Source: Nitrosomonas sp. (GTDB taxonomy: Bacteria > Pseudomonadota > Gammaproteobacteria > Burkholderiales > Nitrosomonadaceae). Taken from it: DNA of 64,000 bases. The notes beneath the pieces are model-generated. The model had not been told where the DNA came from. It did not search any database and saw only the letters and a list, made by a program, of their open reading frames with translations. The stretch spans positions 21,865 to 85,864 of the forward strand of contig NZ_JAHBZY010000015.1 in assembly GCF_019635155.1 (NCBI RefSeq). Reading direction: 5' to 3'. The position numbers and the translations under genes were made by a program. Below, piece after piece: positions 51,987 to 61,389 of the stretch. Within the stretch, counting starts at the first letter, position 1, and each line of letters opens with the position of its first letter.

Positions 51987-52532
51987 TCAATCATAAACCT
52001 CGGCTGCCGCAAATGTAGCACCGCGGGCATCTTTTTCGGATAGCACTGGAGAACCTGAAATTGGCCAATTTATCGTCAAGGTTTTATCGTTCCACACGAT
52101 GCAACGTTCGAACTCCGGCGCCCAATAGTCGGTGGTGTTATATAAAAACTCGGCATTATCGGATAGCACCACGAAGCCATGCGCGAAACCAACCGGAATC
52201 CACAACTGCTTTTTGTTTTCCGCGCTGAGAATTTCCCCTACCCAGTGTCCGAATGTCGGCGAAGAGCGACGAATATCCACCGCGACATCGAACACTTCAC
52301 CCACCACGACGCGCACCAATTTTCCCTGTGCATGTTGGATCTGATAATGCAAACCACGCAACACGTTATGAGCGGAACGCGAATGATTGCTCTGCACAAA
52401 ACCGACGGACTTTCCAATAGCGGACTCAAATGCACGCTGATTAAAGCTCTCATAAAAGAAGCCGCGATCATCGCCGAAAACGCGCGGCTCCAGCAAAAAA
52501 ACATCGGGAATGCGTAGAGGTGTCGCTTTCAT
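51987..52532 (-). CDS. rfbC: dTDP-4-dehydrorhamnose 3,5-epimerase
   Basis: About 181 residues from ATG 52532, which overlaps the rfbA stop (TGATG). VFGDDRGFFYESFNQRAFE, SNHSRSAHNVLRGLHYQ with the catalytic His, and QLWIPVGFAHGFVVLSD are diagnostic. It makes dTDP-L-rhamnose precursor for O-antigen or capsule. rfbB and rfbD are not in the window. Confidence 0.95.
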   Translation of the reverse strand: MKATPLRIPDVFLLEPRVFGDDRGFFYESFNQRAFESAIGKSVGFVQSNHSRSAHNVLRGLHYQIQHAQGKLVRVVVGEVFDVAVDIRRSSPTFGHWVGEILSAENKKQLWIPVGFAHGFVVLSDNAEFLYNTTDYWAPEFERCIVWNDKTLTINWPISGSPVLSEKDARGATFAAAEVYD

Positions 52533-53416
52533 CAGAATCCCCGTTTCAGAACTTGCAGCAGATATTGTCCGTAACCATTCTTGGCCAATGGCAGTGCCAG
52601 TGCCTCGAGTTGTACAGCATCGATCCAGTCTTGCCGAAATGCAATTTCCTCCGGACAAGCAATTTTGAGGCCCTGCCGGTGCTCAATGGTCGCAACAAAC
52701 TGACTGGCATCCAGCAATGATTCATGCGTGCCGGTATCCAGCCAAGCGTAACCGCGCCCCATGATTTCCACGTTAAGCGCCTCATGCTCCAGATAAATAC
52801 GATTTAAGTCGGTAATTTCCAGTTCGTTACGCGCCGACGGTTTCAGGTTTTTAGCGTAATCCACCACATTAGCATCATAAAAATATAAACCTGTTACAGC
52901 ATAATTTGATTTCGGCAGCCCGGGCTTCTCTTCCAAATTCACGACTTTGCCACTGGCATCGAATTCAACCACGCCATAACGCTCTGGATCGTGCACGTGA
53001 TACGCGAAAACACTTGCGCCTTCAGTGCGCCGCATCGCATTCATCAGCAAATGATGGAAATCATGCCCATAAAAAATGTTATCACCCAGGACTAATGCCG
53101 AAAGATCGTTGCCGATAAACGATTCGCCGATCAGAAAAGCCTGCGCCAAACCATCGGGTAAAGGTTGTTTCGCGTAAGATATATTCAGCCCCCACTGACT
53201 CCCATCTTGTAATAATTCCTGAAAACTCCCAATATCGCGCGGCGTTGAGATCACCAAAATTTCCTGAATCCCAGCGAGCATCAATGTACTCAACGGGTAA
53301 TAAATCATAGGCTTATCAAATACCGGCAACAATTGCTTAGAAATTGTCTGCGTCACCGGATAAAGCCGAGTGCCGGAACCGCCTGCCAGAATAATGCCTT
53401 TTCGTCGTGGAAGCAT
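52532..53416 (-). CDS. rfbA: glucose-1-phosphate thymidylyltransferase
   Basis: About 294 residues from ATG 53416. An in-frame TTG lies at 53437. [16 protein letters not shown] is the nucleotide-binding loop, [20 protein letters not shown] and [10 protein letters not shown] follow, and YGVVEFD is conserved. It forms dTDP-glucose, the first step to dTDP-rhamnose. Confidence 0.96.
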   Translation of the reverse strand: MLPRRKGIILAGGSGTRLYPVTQTISKQLLPVFDKPMIYYPLSTLMLAGIQEILVISTPRDIGSFQELLQDGSQWGLNISYAKQPLPDGLAQAFLIGESFIGNDLSALVLGDNIFYGHDFHHLLMNAMRRTEGASVFAYHVHDPERYGVVEFDASGKVVNLEEKPGLPKSNYAVTGLYFYDANVVDYAKNLKPSARNELEITDLNRIYLEHEALNVEIMGRGYAWLDTGTHESLLDASQFVATIEHRQGLKIACPEEIAFRQDWIDAVQLEALALPLAKNGYGQYLLQVLKRGF

Positions 53417-53562
53417 GGATATAGAGTGACTCCTCAAATAGAATGTACCGAATAAAGCTGGATCAGTTCATGATAAACAATAGCGATTGTACTATATCTA
53501 TGCCCTGCGCCGGATTATCACGCCAGCAATACCATGAGAATGTTGGTGTAAAATGATGAATT

Positions 53563-55239
53563 ATGATCCGCATGCAACTTTATTTTCGCCTACTCGCCAA
53601 ACAAGCGCCGTATAGAAAATTACACCTTCTGACAGCCTGTTCGATATTGCTCATGGCTACCACGATCGCCGTATTTCCGCTGCTTATTCATCAATTGCTT
53701 GACAGTATTTTTGTCACAAAAAACCACGCGGTATTGCAATCGACAATTCTGATGATAATCGGACTATTCACAATTCACACCGCGGCTGTTTATTTCAAAC
53801 TTTTTTCGATCGGCAAAAGCGGCAGCCTTCTGGCGGATGATTTACGCATGGATCTTATCGACAAGCTGCTCGCACTGCCCGTCAACCAGTGTTTACCGTT
53901 ATTCAGAAACGATCGGATCCATCAGATGATCGCTCACATTTATCAAGTATCCCCAAGCGCGATTCGCCACTTCGCGCAGTTACTGCAGGATTGCCTGATA
54001 ATTTTTGGACTGCTTCTATGTACGTTGTATCTCAATCAGGAATTTACGATTCTATTGGTACTGATCGTGCCGCTGCTCGCGTTAATTCACCGGTTAACCG
54101 CGCATTCCGATCAACGGCGTTCACCGGCTCTTCACGACTTATTACAGCATTTATCCCAAGCGATCGAGCATCATAGAATAATCCGGCTGGATGGAGGGTT
54201 AGCGCAGGAAAGCGAACGTCTGAGGAAAATTTCCAAAACAATCCAACTCGATGAAGTACAGCAAACAGGACAAAGCGCTATCGTCACTTCATTCTCTCTA
54301 GCAATCGTGGTGTTGATCACAATCGCTGTAAGCTACGCCGTTGCTTTTCAGGCCATTAATGGCACCTTGGATTTACCGGAAATCGGAGCGCTTGTTACTG
54401 CAACACTTTTGCTACTGACACCTATCCAGCGTATTTTAAAAATACCTAAACAAATGGAATGCCATCAAAAACCGTTAGAAGCCATTTTTATGTTTCTGGA
54501 TCAACCGTTTGAAACCGACACTGGTATCCTGGATATCCCCAGGCTCCAAGGAAAATTGGTATTCGAACAAGTACGTTATGATGACGAGGTGAGATCCAAA
54601 CCAATCCTGAATCACATCAATTTCACCATTAAGCCGGGAGAAGTGGTCGTCTTCAAAGGTTATTCCACCGACGAGAAAACCGCGTTGATCGATCTGATAC
54701 TTCGTTTGCAACGACCTGCCGATGGAAAAATCTGGTTGGATGATCATTTGATAGAACGCATCAAGCTCGATAGCTTGCATGCCAATATTGCCATGGTTTC
54801 TTCGGACGCTTTTTTATTGAATGACAAAGTCGCCGGCAACATCGCGTATGGCGCAAAACGCTGCAGTAACGAAGCGACCATCACCGCTGCCGCCCACGCT
54901 TCACGGGCGATGGAATTTATTCGTACGATGCCCGCCGGATTGCAAACCCAAATAGATCGGAAAGCAAACAAAATAACCCGGCAGCAATTTCTGCAGCTTG
55001 CCATCGCTCGCGCGTTTGTCAAAAACACCCCCATCTTGATCTTGGATGAGATATTCTCATTAACCGATCACGATTCCGGGAAACTGCTTTCAATTCTGGA
55101 AACACTGATGAAGAACCGCACCACGTTAATCTTCAATCAACAAATTCCGCAGCAACTCAGAAAAATTGACCGGATCATCGTACTGGAAAATGGAAGCATT
55201 ACTGAAAATCTGAAAGCGCCTGATAGTTACCCGCCATGA
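53563..55239 (+). CDS. MsbA-like ABC transporter with degenerate nucleotide-binding domain
   Basis: 558 residues. Six TMs in the first ~310 residues, as in MsbA-type lipid flippases. In the ATPase domain the Walker A loop reads GYSTDEKTAL instead of GxxGxGKS/T. The LSGGQ signature is replaced by KITRQQFLQLAIARA, and the H-loop His by Gln (LIFNQQ). Walker B is partly kept (ILILDEIF). These losses suggest weak or no ATP hydrolysis unless it pairs with an intact partner. It is flanked by polysaccharide genes on the other strand. The frame is intact, so it appears to be under selection. Confidence 0.82.
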   Translation: MIRMQLYFRLLAKQAPYRKLHLLTACSILLMATTIAVFPLLIHQLLDSIFVTKNHAVLQSTILMIIGLFTIHTAAVYFKLFSIGKSGSLLADDLRMDLIDKLLALPVNQCLPLFRNDRIHQMIAHIYQVSPSAIRHFAQLLQDCLIIFGLLLCTLYLNQEFTILLVLIVPLLALIHRLTAHSDQRRSPALHDLLQHLSQAIEHHRIIRLDGGLAQESERLRKISKTIQLDEVQQTGQSAIVTSFSLAIVVLITIAVSYAVAFQAINGTLDLPEIGALVTATLLLLTPIQRILKIPKQMECHQKPLEAIFMFLDQPFETDTGILDIPRLQGKLVFEQVRYDDEVRSKPILNHINFTIKPGEVVVFKGYSTDEKTALIDLILRLQRPADGKIWLDDHLIERIKLDSLHANIAMVSSDAFLLNDKVAGNIAYGAKRCSNEATITAAAHASRAMEFIRTMPAGLQTQIDRKANKITRQQFLQLAIARAFVKNTPILILDEIFSLTDHDSGKLLSILETLMKNRTTLIFNQQIPQQLRKIDRIIVLENGSITENLKAPDSYPP

Positions 55240-55263
55240 AACACTGTTGTCCGGCAGGTTTCC

Positions 55264-57132
55264 CTAGGCTTCGACTTCCTTTCGACTATATTCCGGCACC
55301 CAATTGATCAGTTGATCGCGAACTTCTTGATCATCGAGCACGGTAATTTTCTCCAGCCATGAAATTAAATCGGCCAACCATTGCTCATCCACCTGCTGCG
55401 CTTGCGCGATGCGCAGTTTTTGATGGGGTGTCGCATAGGTATTTTCATTAACCGCCAACAATTCCTCATGGAGTTTTTCGCCAGGTCGAAGACCGGTATA
55501 AACAATGCGGATATCGCCTTCAGCCAATCCGGACAAATGAATTAAGTCATTCGCCAGATCCACGATCCTGACCGGATCTCCCATATCCAACACAAAAATC
55601 TCTCCACCGCCCCTAACACCTCCCATCAATCCTGCCTGTAAAACCAATTGCGCAGCTTCGGGAATCGACATGAAATAGCGCGTCATATCGGGATGCGTAA
55701 TGGTGATCGGGCCACCCCGGGCGATCTGCTCTTGGAATTTGGGTATGACGCTACCGGTACTACCCAGCACATTGCCAAAACGTACCATCACAAAACAAGT
55801 ACGCTGCGTTTGGTTTTTCTGAATGGATTGCTGCAAAGCCTGACAGACCATTTCCGCCAAACGCTTGGTGGCTCCCATGACACTCACCGGGTTCACGGCT
55901 TTATCAGTGGAAACCAAAACAAATTTTTCGACGCCAAAACGAATCGCCACTTGTGCCAGTATATAAGTGCCTAGAACATTATTCAGTAAAGCCTGGCACG
56001 CATTTCCTTGTTCCATCAACGGCACATGCTTATAAGCGGCAGCATGAAAAACCACCGCAGGGCGGTATTGCTCGAATAATTGCACCATCCGCGCCTGATC
56101 TTTGATATCGCCGATCAAGAACGACATATTCATTTCCGGATATCGTGCTGCAAATTCTTCCTGAACACTGTACAACGCATATTCGTTGCGCTCGAAAAAA
56201 ACAATCCGTCCTGGCGCGAATGCCGCCAATTGCCGGCATAGTTCCGAGCCGATGGATCCTCCCGCACCGGTTACTAAAACAACTTTCTCCGTCAGCAAGC
56301 CATGTAGTCCTTCGTCATCCAGAACCACCGGTGCCCGGCCCAGCAAATCATCCAATTGAATCTCGCGAATATTGGATACCGTCGCTTTGCCGCCGATTAA
56401 ATCGGCATACGATGGCACCGTCATCGCCTTAACACCGAGTTCCGAACAAATTTCCAATGCTTGCCGGTGAATCCGGCGCGAAACCGATGGCGTCGCAATA
56501 ATCACATGCTCAACATTGAGTTTATGTATCCAATGCGGTAGCTCATCAATTTTTCCCAATACTCGGATACCTTGTAAACGGGTGCCATATTTTCTTGGAT
56601 CGTCATCCAGCATACCGACCACATGCCATTCCCGGCTTCCGGTCAATGCTTTCACCAAATTGACCGCCGTACTGCCTGCTCCAATAATTAATACCAATTT
56701 GGCTTCAGGGCTTTCCAAACCGTATAAGCGGCGTTCTTTCCAAGCACGATAAATCAAGCGGCTGCCGCCCATAATAAACATCAATAAGAGCGGTGCAAGT
56801 ACCATGACCGATCCCGGAATTTTTGCCAGCAAACCAAACGCCCCTGACAACAAAATCACAGCCGTGGAACCAGCCATCACAGCCACGAAAATTCTTTTTA
56901 AATCCGGCAAGCTGGCATAACGCCACAATCCGCGATAAAGCCCTAGCCACAAAAAGAAACCACCTTGAATCAGCACGATCCACGGAATAGCCTCTAAAAG
57001 GAACAATACCGACGAAGCAGGAACATGAAAGTTAAAGCGAAATAAATACGCAAGCCACCAAGCTGCAGCGACCGCGATAAAGTCATGGGTAAAAGCGATA
57101 AAAGTGCGAACTCCGTATCGACCAACGAACAT
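55264..57132 (-). CDS. membrane nucleotide-sugar 4,6-dehydratase (WbpM/CapD type)
   Basis: About 622 residues from ATG 57132 (GAGG 5 nt upstream). Four N-terminal TMs, a first Rossmann domain (LVLIIGAGSTAVNLVK), and the catalytic Rossmann domain GAGGSIGSELCRQ with VSTDKAVNPVSVMGATK, where Met replaces the usual Tyr of the SDR triad, as in UDP-GlcNAc 4,6-dehydratases. It starts 1 nt after the WecA-like gene stop. It makes precursors such as UDP-4-keto-6-deoxy sugars for O-antigen. Confidence 0.93.
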   Translation of the reverse strand: MFVGRYGVRTFIAFTHDFIAVAAAWWLAYLFRFNFHVPASSVLFLLEAIPWIVLIQGGFFLWLGLYRGLWRYASLPDLKRIFVAVMAGSTAVILLSGAFGLLAKIPGSVMVLAPLLLMFIMGGSRLIYRAWKERRLYGLESPEAKLVLIIGAGSTAVNLVKALTGSREWHVVGMLDDDPRKYGTRLQGIRVLGKIDELPHWIHKLNVEHVIIATPSVSRRIHRQALEICSELGVKAMTVPSYADLIGGKATVSNIREIQLDDLLGRAPVVLDDEGLHGLLTEKVVLVTGAGGSIGSELCRQLAAFAPGRIVFFERNEYALYSVQEEFAARYPEMNMSFLIGDIKDQARMVQLFEQYRPAVVFHAAAYKHVPLMEQGNACQALLNNVLGTYILAQVAIRFGVEKFVLVSTDKAVNPVSVMGATKRLAEMVCQALQQSIQKNQTQRTCFVMVRFGNVLGSTGSVIPKFQEQIARGGPITITHPDMTRYFMSIPEAAQLVLQAGLMGGVRGGGEIFVLDMGDPVRIVDLANDLIHLSGLAEGDIRIVYTGLRPGEKLHEELLAVNENTYATPHQKLRIAQAQQVDEQWLADLISWLEKITVLDDQEVRDQLINWVPEYSRKEVEA

Positions 57133-57133
57133 G

Positions 57134-58126
57134 TTATCCTCGGTCAGAAAACGATTTAAGACTCCGATCGGCAATCATCATTGCTGCCAAATAAACACCT
57201 CCCCACATCATCATGACCCATTGTTGCACCACCATGTCTTGTCCATTGATCCACGTTGCACTCGCACCTGCCATCAGCATTAACGCATAAGCCGACAATG
57301 CGGTATTGCGATGGCCGAAACCACTTTGCACCAAGCGCTGATAATAATGCTCCCGATGCGCTTGCCAAATTTTTTTCCCGTGGAATAAACGTTTTGTCAG
57401 CGTCACTGTTGCATCCGCAATGAAAGGGGAAAAAACCAATAGAGGCACCCAAATCGTCCAGAGCTGATTCAACCACCCCAGCACTCCAAGCACTGCCGCC
57501 AGATACCCTAATGGAACCGAACCTGCATCACCCATAAAAACCCTCGCCGGATGAAAATTGTGCAATAAAAAAGCCACTGCCGCAGCGGCAATCGAGAAAT
57601 TAATCATGGCAAAATTGTAATCACCCGCCCAAAAAGCGATCAATCCATAATAACCGAATCCGATAACCGTCATCCCACCTGCCAATCCATCCGAACCATC
57701 CATGAAATTATAAAGGTTCGACATCCAGATTACTGCGATTATCACACACAACACCACCGACCAGTCATAGGTATTGAATAAAAGTACAACTGCAAACCAA
57801 GCAGCCGCGACCGCATGAATCAGTAACCGGCACCACACCGGTGCATGCCAAATGTCATCGATCAACGATATGACCATCAGCAATGCCACACCCAACAAAA
57901 CAGTGAATGGCATGATTGCCGAGAAACAGAACCATGCAACCATCGTTCCGAATAATAGACAGACACCACCGACCCGGGGAACCGGAACCGTATGTAGCGA
58001 ACGCGCATTCGGTTGATCCAGCACCCAATCCGCTTTTCTTTTAAGCAGCCATAAAATGGAAAAAAACGACAAAAAAAACGCCAGAGAAGGCGCTAAAAAC
58101 ATCGAATAAGGAAAATCCAAAACCAT
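57134..58126 (-). CDS. polyprenyl-phosphate N-acetylhexosamine-1-phosphate transferase (WecA/WbpL type)
   Basis: 330 residues with about ten TMs. The family's catalytic segments are NFMDGSDGLAGGMTVI and FHPARVFMGDAGSVPLG. It starts O-antigen or capsule repeat units on undecaprenyl phosphate. Upstream of and nearly overlapping the dehydratase, with which it forms a conserved wbpL-wbpM-like pair. Confidence 0.92.
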   Translation of the reverse strand: MVLDFPYSMFLAPSLAFFLSFFSILWLLKRKADWVLDQPNARSLHTVPVPRVGGVCLLFGTMVAWFCFSAIMPFTVLLGVALLMVISLIDDIWHAPVWCRLLIHAVAAAWFAVVLLFNTYDWSVVLCVIIAVIWMSNLYNFMDGSDGLAGGMTVIGFGYYGLIAFWAGDYNFAMINFSIAAAAVAFLLHNFHPARVFMGDAGSVPLGYLAAVLGVLGWLNQLWTIWVPLLVFSPFIADATVTLTKRLFHGKKIWQAHREHYYQRLVQSGFGHRNTALSAYALMLMAGASATWINGQDMVVQQWVMMMWGGVYLAAMMIADRSLKSFSDRG

Positions 58127-58168
58127 AGTATGCGGATTTATCCGTTATGAGCTATATAAAAACACAAA

Positions 58169-58200
58169 CCACTTTCCCCTCGTTGCCGACGGAAAAGTGG
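58169..58200 (-). terminator. intrinsic-type terminator after aminotransferase gene
   Basis: On the minus strand CCACTTTTCC pairs with GGGAAAGTGG across an ~11-nt loop, followed by TTTGTGTTTTTAT. It lies about 40 bp past the aminotransferase stop and before the next gene on the same strand. Confidence 0.55.
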
Positions 58201-58239
58201 TATCAGAGCGAATAAGGATTGTTACTAATCCAGTGTATC

Positions 58240-59457
58240 CTAGAACATCGGTTTTGCCGCATAAGTCTTATGTGCGGCCGCTGCAGCAGTGCCGCGTTCG
58301 ACTTTAACACCCATATCGGACAGAATGGTTTCCAAAGCATTCAAACAGAAAATCACATTCTCCACTCGGCAGGATGTACCCATCAAACCGAAGCGCCATA
58401 CTTTTCCAGCGAAATCGCCCAAACCAGCACCGATTTCCAAGCTGTAATCATCCAACAGACGGCGGCGCACTTCTTTTTCATCCACGCCGGCAGGCACATA
58501 AACCGAATTCAGTTGCGGCAAGCGATGCTCTTCTTTTACCACGTAATTCATTCCCAGGGTCGCAAAACCGGCTTTCAACGCTTCGTAATTGTAACGATGG
58601 CGCGCCCAAGAATGCTCCAAACCTTCCTCATACAACATCAGCAGCGATTCATGCAATCCATATAAGGCATTGGTCGGCGCAGTATGATGGTAAGTACGGG
58701 CCGCCGAACCCCAGTAATTCAGCAACAGGCTGATATCCATGAACCAGCTATGCACTTTGGTTTTGCGATTCTTAACCAGCTCGGTCACGCGCTCGGAAAA
58801 ACTCACCGGGGACAAGCCCGGCGGGCAGGATAAGCATTTTTGGCTACCGGAATAAATCGCATCGATACCCCATTCATCCACTTTAATGGGCGTACCGCCT
58901 AACGAAGTAACAGTATCGACAATCGTCAAGCAATTATATTTCCGCGCAATTTCACACAACGTTTTAGCATCGGATTGCGCACCGGTCGAGGTTTCGGCAT
59001 GCACGAACGCCACAATCTTGGCATCCGGATTTTTCTTCAACGCATCTTCAACTTTCTGCGGATCGACCGGCTCCCCCCATTTGTCATCGACCACCACCGC
59101 TACACCGCCATGACGTTCAACATTCTCGATCATACGGCCGCCAAACACACCGTTGCGGCAAACGATCACTTTATCGCCAGGTTCGATGGTATTGACGAAG
59201 CACATTTCCATCCCTACCGAACCCGGGCCGGATACCGGAAAAGTCATGCGATTCTTGGTTTGGAAGGCATAACGCATCAATCCCTTAATCTCTTCCATCA
59301 TCTCGGTAAAAACAGGATCCAAGTGACCCAAGGTTGGGCGCGCCATCGCATTCAACACGCGCGGATGTGTATCCGATGGCCCAGGCCCCATCAAAACACG
59401 TTGTGGCGGGTAAAATACTTTGGCTTCTTTTTCAGGGCGAAAATCTTCGGTATTCAT
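58240..59457 (-). CDS. serine/alanine-glyoxylate aminotransferase
   Basis: About 405 residues from ATG 59457 (AGGA upstream). The class V fold is shown by LMGPGPSDTHPRVL, the PLP lysine in YSGSQKCLSCPPG, and VSGPGSVGMEM. It transfers amino groups to glyoxylate giving glycine, which would salvage photorespiratory-type glycolate made by RubisCO in an autotroph. Which amino donor it prefers cannot be decided. Confidence 0.93.
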   Translation of the reverse strand: MNTEDFRPEKEAKVFYPPQRVLMGPGPSDTHPRVLNAMARPTLGHLDPVFTEMMEEIKGLMRYAFQTKNRMTFPVSGPGSVGMEMCFVNTIEPGDKVIVCRNGVFGGRMIENVERHGGVAVVVDDKWGEPVDPQKVEDALKKNPDAKIVAFVHAETSTGAQSDAKTLCEIARKYNCLTIVDTVTSLGGTPIKVDEWGIDAIYSGSQKCLSCPPGLSPVSFSERVTELVKNRKTKVHSWFMDISLLLNYWGSAARTYHHTAPTNALYGLHESLLMLYEEGLEHSWARHRYNYEALKAGFATLGMNYVVKEEHRLPQLNSVYVPAGVDEKEVRRRLLDDYSLEIGAGLGDFAGKVWRFGLMGTSCRVENVIFCLNALETILSDMGVKVERGTAAAAAHKTYAAKPMF

Positions 59458-59512
59458 GAACAATCCTAAGTTAGTAATTTTAGTTTGATTAATCTTGTAA
59501 AAAAGTCAGATT

Positions 59513-59542
59513 CTAACAAGCGAAATGTGAGTTTACTATAAT
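59513..59542 (+). promoter_or_regulatory. possible promoter toward small ORF and tRNA-Asn
   Basis: CTAACA (59513-59518), 18-bp spacer, TATAAT (59537-59542). The -10 is perfect, the -35 weak. It faces the 45-codon frame at 59600 and the tRNA gene. Confidence 0.45.
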
Positions 59543-59599
59543 CTTAGAAGCACTCAATAAATTATCCTTATAGTTAAGCTAAGAAATTTTCATAACAAC

Positions 59600-59737
59600 A
59601 TGAAATTTAAAAGATTTAAACAAAAAATATTCGACTCGTCAATTGCCCTCCGACAATCGATAGCAAAGCAATCAAAACCAGACTCGATTGCCGGAGCGGC
59701 ATTAGCAATGGTTGACCGGAAGGTTCCAAACCGTTAA
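59600..59737 (+). CDS. possible small basic protein (45 aa)
   Basis: ATG to TAA, 45 codons: starts MKFKRFKQKIFDSSIALRQ, rich in Lys/Arg and Gln, no membrane segment. It ends 18 bp before tRNA-Asn and lies behind a TATAAT-type promoter. The ribosome site is weak (CATAACAACATG). It could equally be a chance frame in the tRNA leader. Confidence 0.3.
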   Translation: MKFKRFKQKIFDSSIALRQSIAKQSKPDSIAGAALAMVDRKVPNR

Positions 59738-59755
59738 CATGCGCTACTCACCAAT

Positions 59756-59831
59756 TCCCCGATAGCTCAGTCGGTAGAGCGACGGACTGTTAATCCGCAG
59801 GTCCCAGGTTCGAGCCCTGGTCGGGGAGCCA
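59756..59831 (+). tRNA. tRNA-Asn (GTT)
   Basis: Full cloverleaf: acceptor stem TCCCCGA/TCGGGGA, D-loop AGCTCAGTCGGTAGAGC, anticodon GTT at 59789-59791 in loop CTGTTAA, T-arm GTCCCAGGTTCGAGCCCTGG, and encoded CCA at 59829-59831. The mobile and cassette-rich region begins within 120 bp downstream, which suggests this end of the window is an insertion hotspot. Confidence 0.97.
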
Positions 59832-59950
59832 ATTAAATTAATTGGTTATGCTCAATAGCCAAAGTAGTTAATTTTATTAGTAGCCTTATAGTAGACTGAA
59901 TAACTAACCTCAGAATTTAAGTATATTTAATATGCTCTAGACTAGCAGAG

Positions 59951-60602
59951 TTAATAACATCTGATGAGCTGCCATCGTTCACTAGCAAGTTCACCAGGTT
60001 GTTTTTTCCAACGCCATTCAGATTCTTTTAAATGCAGCTCAAAGTTAACTGACACGCCGTTAAACTTTGCAAGCCGCCGCTTGGTAAAGCTCCAAAACGA
60101 TTCGATACCATTAATATGGCAATGTCCATTCCGAGCAAATTCATTATCACCATGGGATACACGAAAATGCTTAGAGTATCCTACATCTACCAAACCGTTA
60201 TAACCACGCCAGCCATCACTATAAATGACACTTTCAATTGATACTTTACCCAGTATTACCGCTTGTAAAGTCAAGCGTTTACAGTCCGGTACTATTTCGG
60301 TGTATACCCTACCATCTCGCTCAAACACACCAAATACAGGTTGTTTTAATGTGCCGCGACCGCGTTTGAGTTTGCCATGATAACCACGACGCCATTTCGC
60401 ACCAAAATAGCTTTCATCAACTTCCATTCTACCTAACAACTTGTCTTTAAGGGCAGTCTGATGACGATATATTACTTGCCTGAAAATGCCATACCAACGA
60501 TTAATCGTGTTACGATTTTTACCTAATAGCAAAGCTGTTTTGCTGGCAGGTATATCAATACAGAAGCATTGAATTATTTTTTTAATTAAAATAGAGCGCG
60601 AT
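59951..60602 (-). pseudogene. IS1595-family (ISXO2-like) transposase remnant
   Basis: The readable frame (about 190 codons) has MEVDESYFGAKWRRGYHGK, SVIYSDGWRGYNGL and NGIESFWSFTKRRLAKFNG, the DDE/N-type catalytic core of IS1595 transposases. The N-terminal zinc-ribbon part is missing. Upstream, a second frame gives ILIKKIIQCFCIDIPASK, which would join smoothly to TALLLGKNRNTINRWY if one A were removed from a five-A run near 60538-60542, so a frameshift is likely. The element lies at the end of the cassette array. Confidence 0.8.
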
Positions 60603-60695
60603 ATTTACCAGTCATTTCCGGTAATCAAATTACAATGTCTTGATTAAATATAATATCGGTAGCAAGTGAAATTTCTGCGTATAGTCATTGCAAAA

Positions 60696-60801
60696 CACTA
60701 ACGCCATAGATGAGCTGTGAGCAAAATTAGCCCGTGCTTCTATTCCTCTTCCTGCAAGGTAAGTGCCAATTTTGATTGTCGGCTCCATCTTATTGTTAGG
60801 C
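60696..60801 (-). repeat. attC-like site after cassette gene 4
   Basis: On the minus strand GCCTAAC (60801-60795) and GTTAGTG (60702-60696) bracket an imperfect palindrome (AAGATGGAGCC... pairs with ...AGCTCATCTATGGC). This is the R''-R' layout of a 106-bp integron recombination site. Any open frame across it is spurious. Confidence 0.7.
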
Positions 60802-60857
60802 GGCGCTCTTCTCTCGAGTATCCGCCTCCACGCAGGACCAAGTGTAGGGCTAAACAC

Positions 60858-61214
60858 CTAATCAAGATGCAAGGATTCTATCAGCCTGGCTGATAGCAAC
60901 TCGATCTCCTCAACCAAACCTTCTCGAATCGTCGCGCGTGCCACAAACTCGTTTGGGCCACGCCCGTAGTACCAGTAATGAGTTGTCGTTACACCGTTCG
61001 AAAATGTGCTGCCATCAGGGCGCCGTACGATAATCGGCTCTTCTGACGTCTTTACTACATCGGGCTGACCACATTTTTCTTCCATCTCCGAAGATGGCAT
61101 ACCTTCTCGAGCGAGATAGCTACCGCAACGAAAAGAATCAGCCTGAGAGACGATTGGCCCACCAAGAATCACGACTGTGGTCAGAAGCCGAAAGAGCCCC
61201 AAATTGGATTTCAT
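60858..61214 (-). CDS. cassette gene 4: DUF2845-like secreted protein
   Basis: 118 residues. Signal peptide ~1-25 (ending VSQADS). Mature core FRCGSYLAREGMPSSEMEEKCGQP and YYGRGPNEFVARATIREG match DUF2845-type small periplasmic proteins (two conserved Cys). Carried in an integron-like cassette, flanked by attC-like sites on both sides. Function unknown. Confidence 0.75.
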   Translation of the reverse strand: MKSNLGLFRLLTTVVILGGPIVSQADSFRCGSYLAREGMPSSEMEEKCGQPDVVKTSEEPIIVRRPDGSTFSNGVTTTHYWYYGRGPNEFVARATIREGLVEEIELLSARLIESLHLD

Positions 61215-61305
61215 GACTCTACCTATGCAGATGATGTAAGAAGTTGCGCGTCTCGGGTCGAAAGCGACCCCTCGCCCCCAAAGCCTAGCATGTGCTCTCG
61301 GTGCC

Positions 61306-61389
61306 GCCTAACGTGGAGGTAAGGGGCGCACCGCCGGCAGGCGGAGCGTCCCAGTGGCCGAGGGCCACGCCTTGACCGTAGGGTTAGCC
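61306..61389 (-). repeat. attC-like site between cassette genes 3 and 4
   Basis: Minus strand GGCTAAC (61389-61383) ... GTTAGGC (61312-61306), 84 bp, GC-rich imperfect palindrome (GGCGTGGCCCTCGGCCAC core). The stop codon of cassette gene 3 (61384-61386) lies inside the first core site, a feature of compact cassettes. Confidence 0.8.

Noticed and set aside
60630-60857. A 75-codon minus-strand frame
   Set aside because: It coincides with an attC-like site and flanking sequence, so it is spurious.
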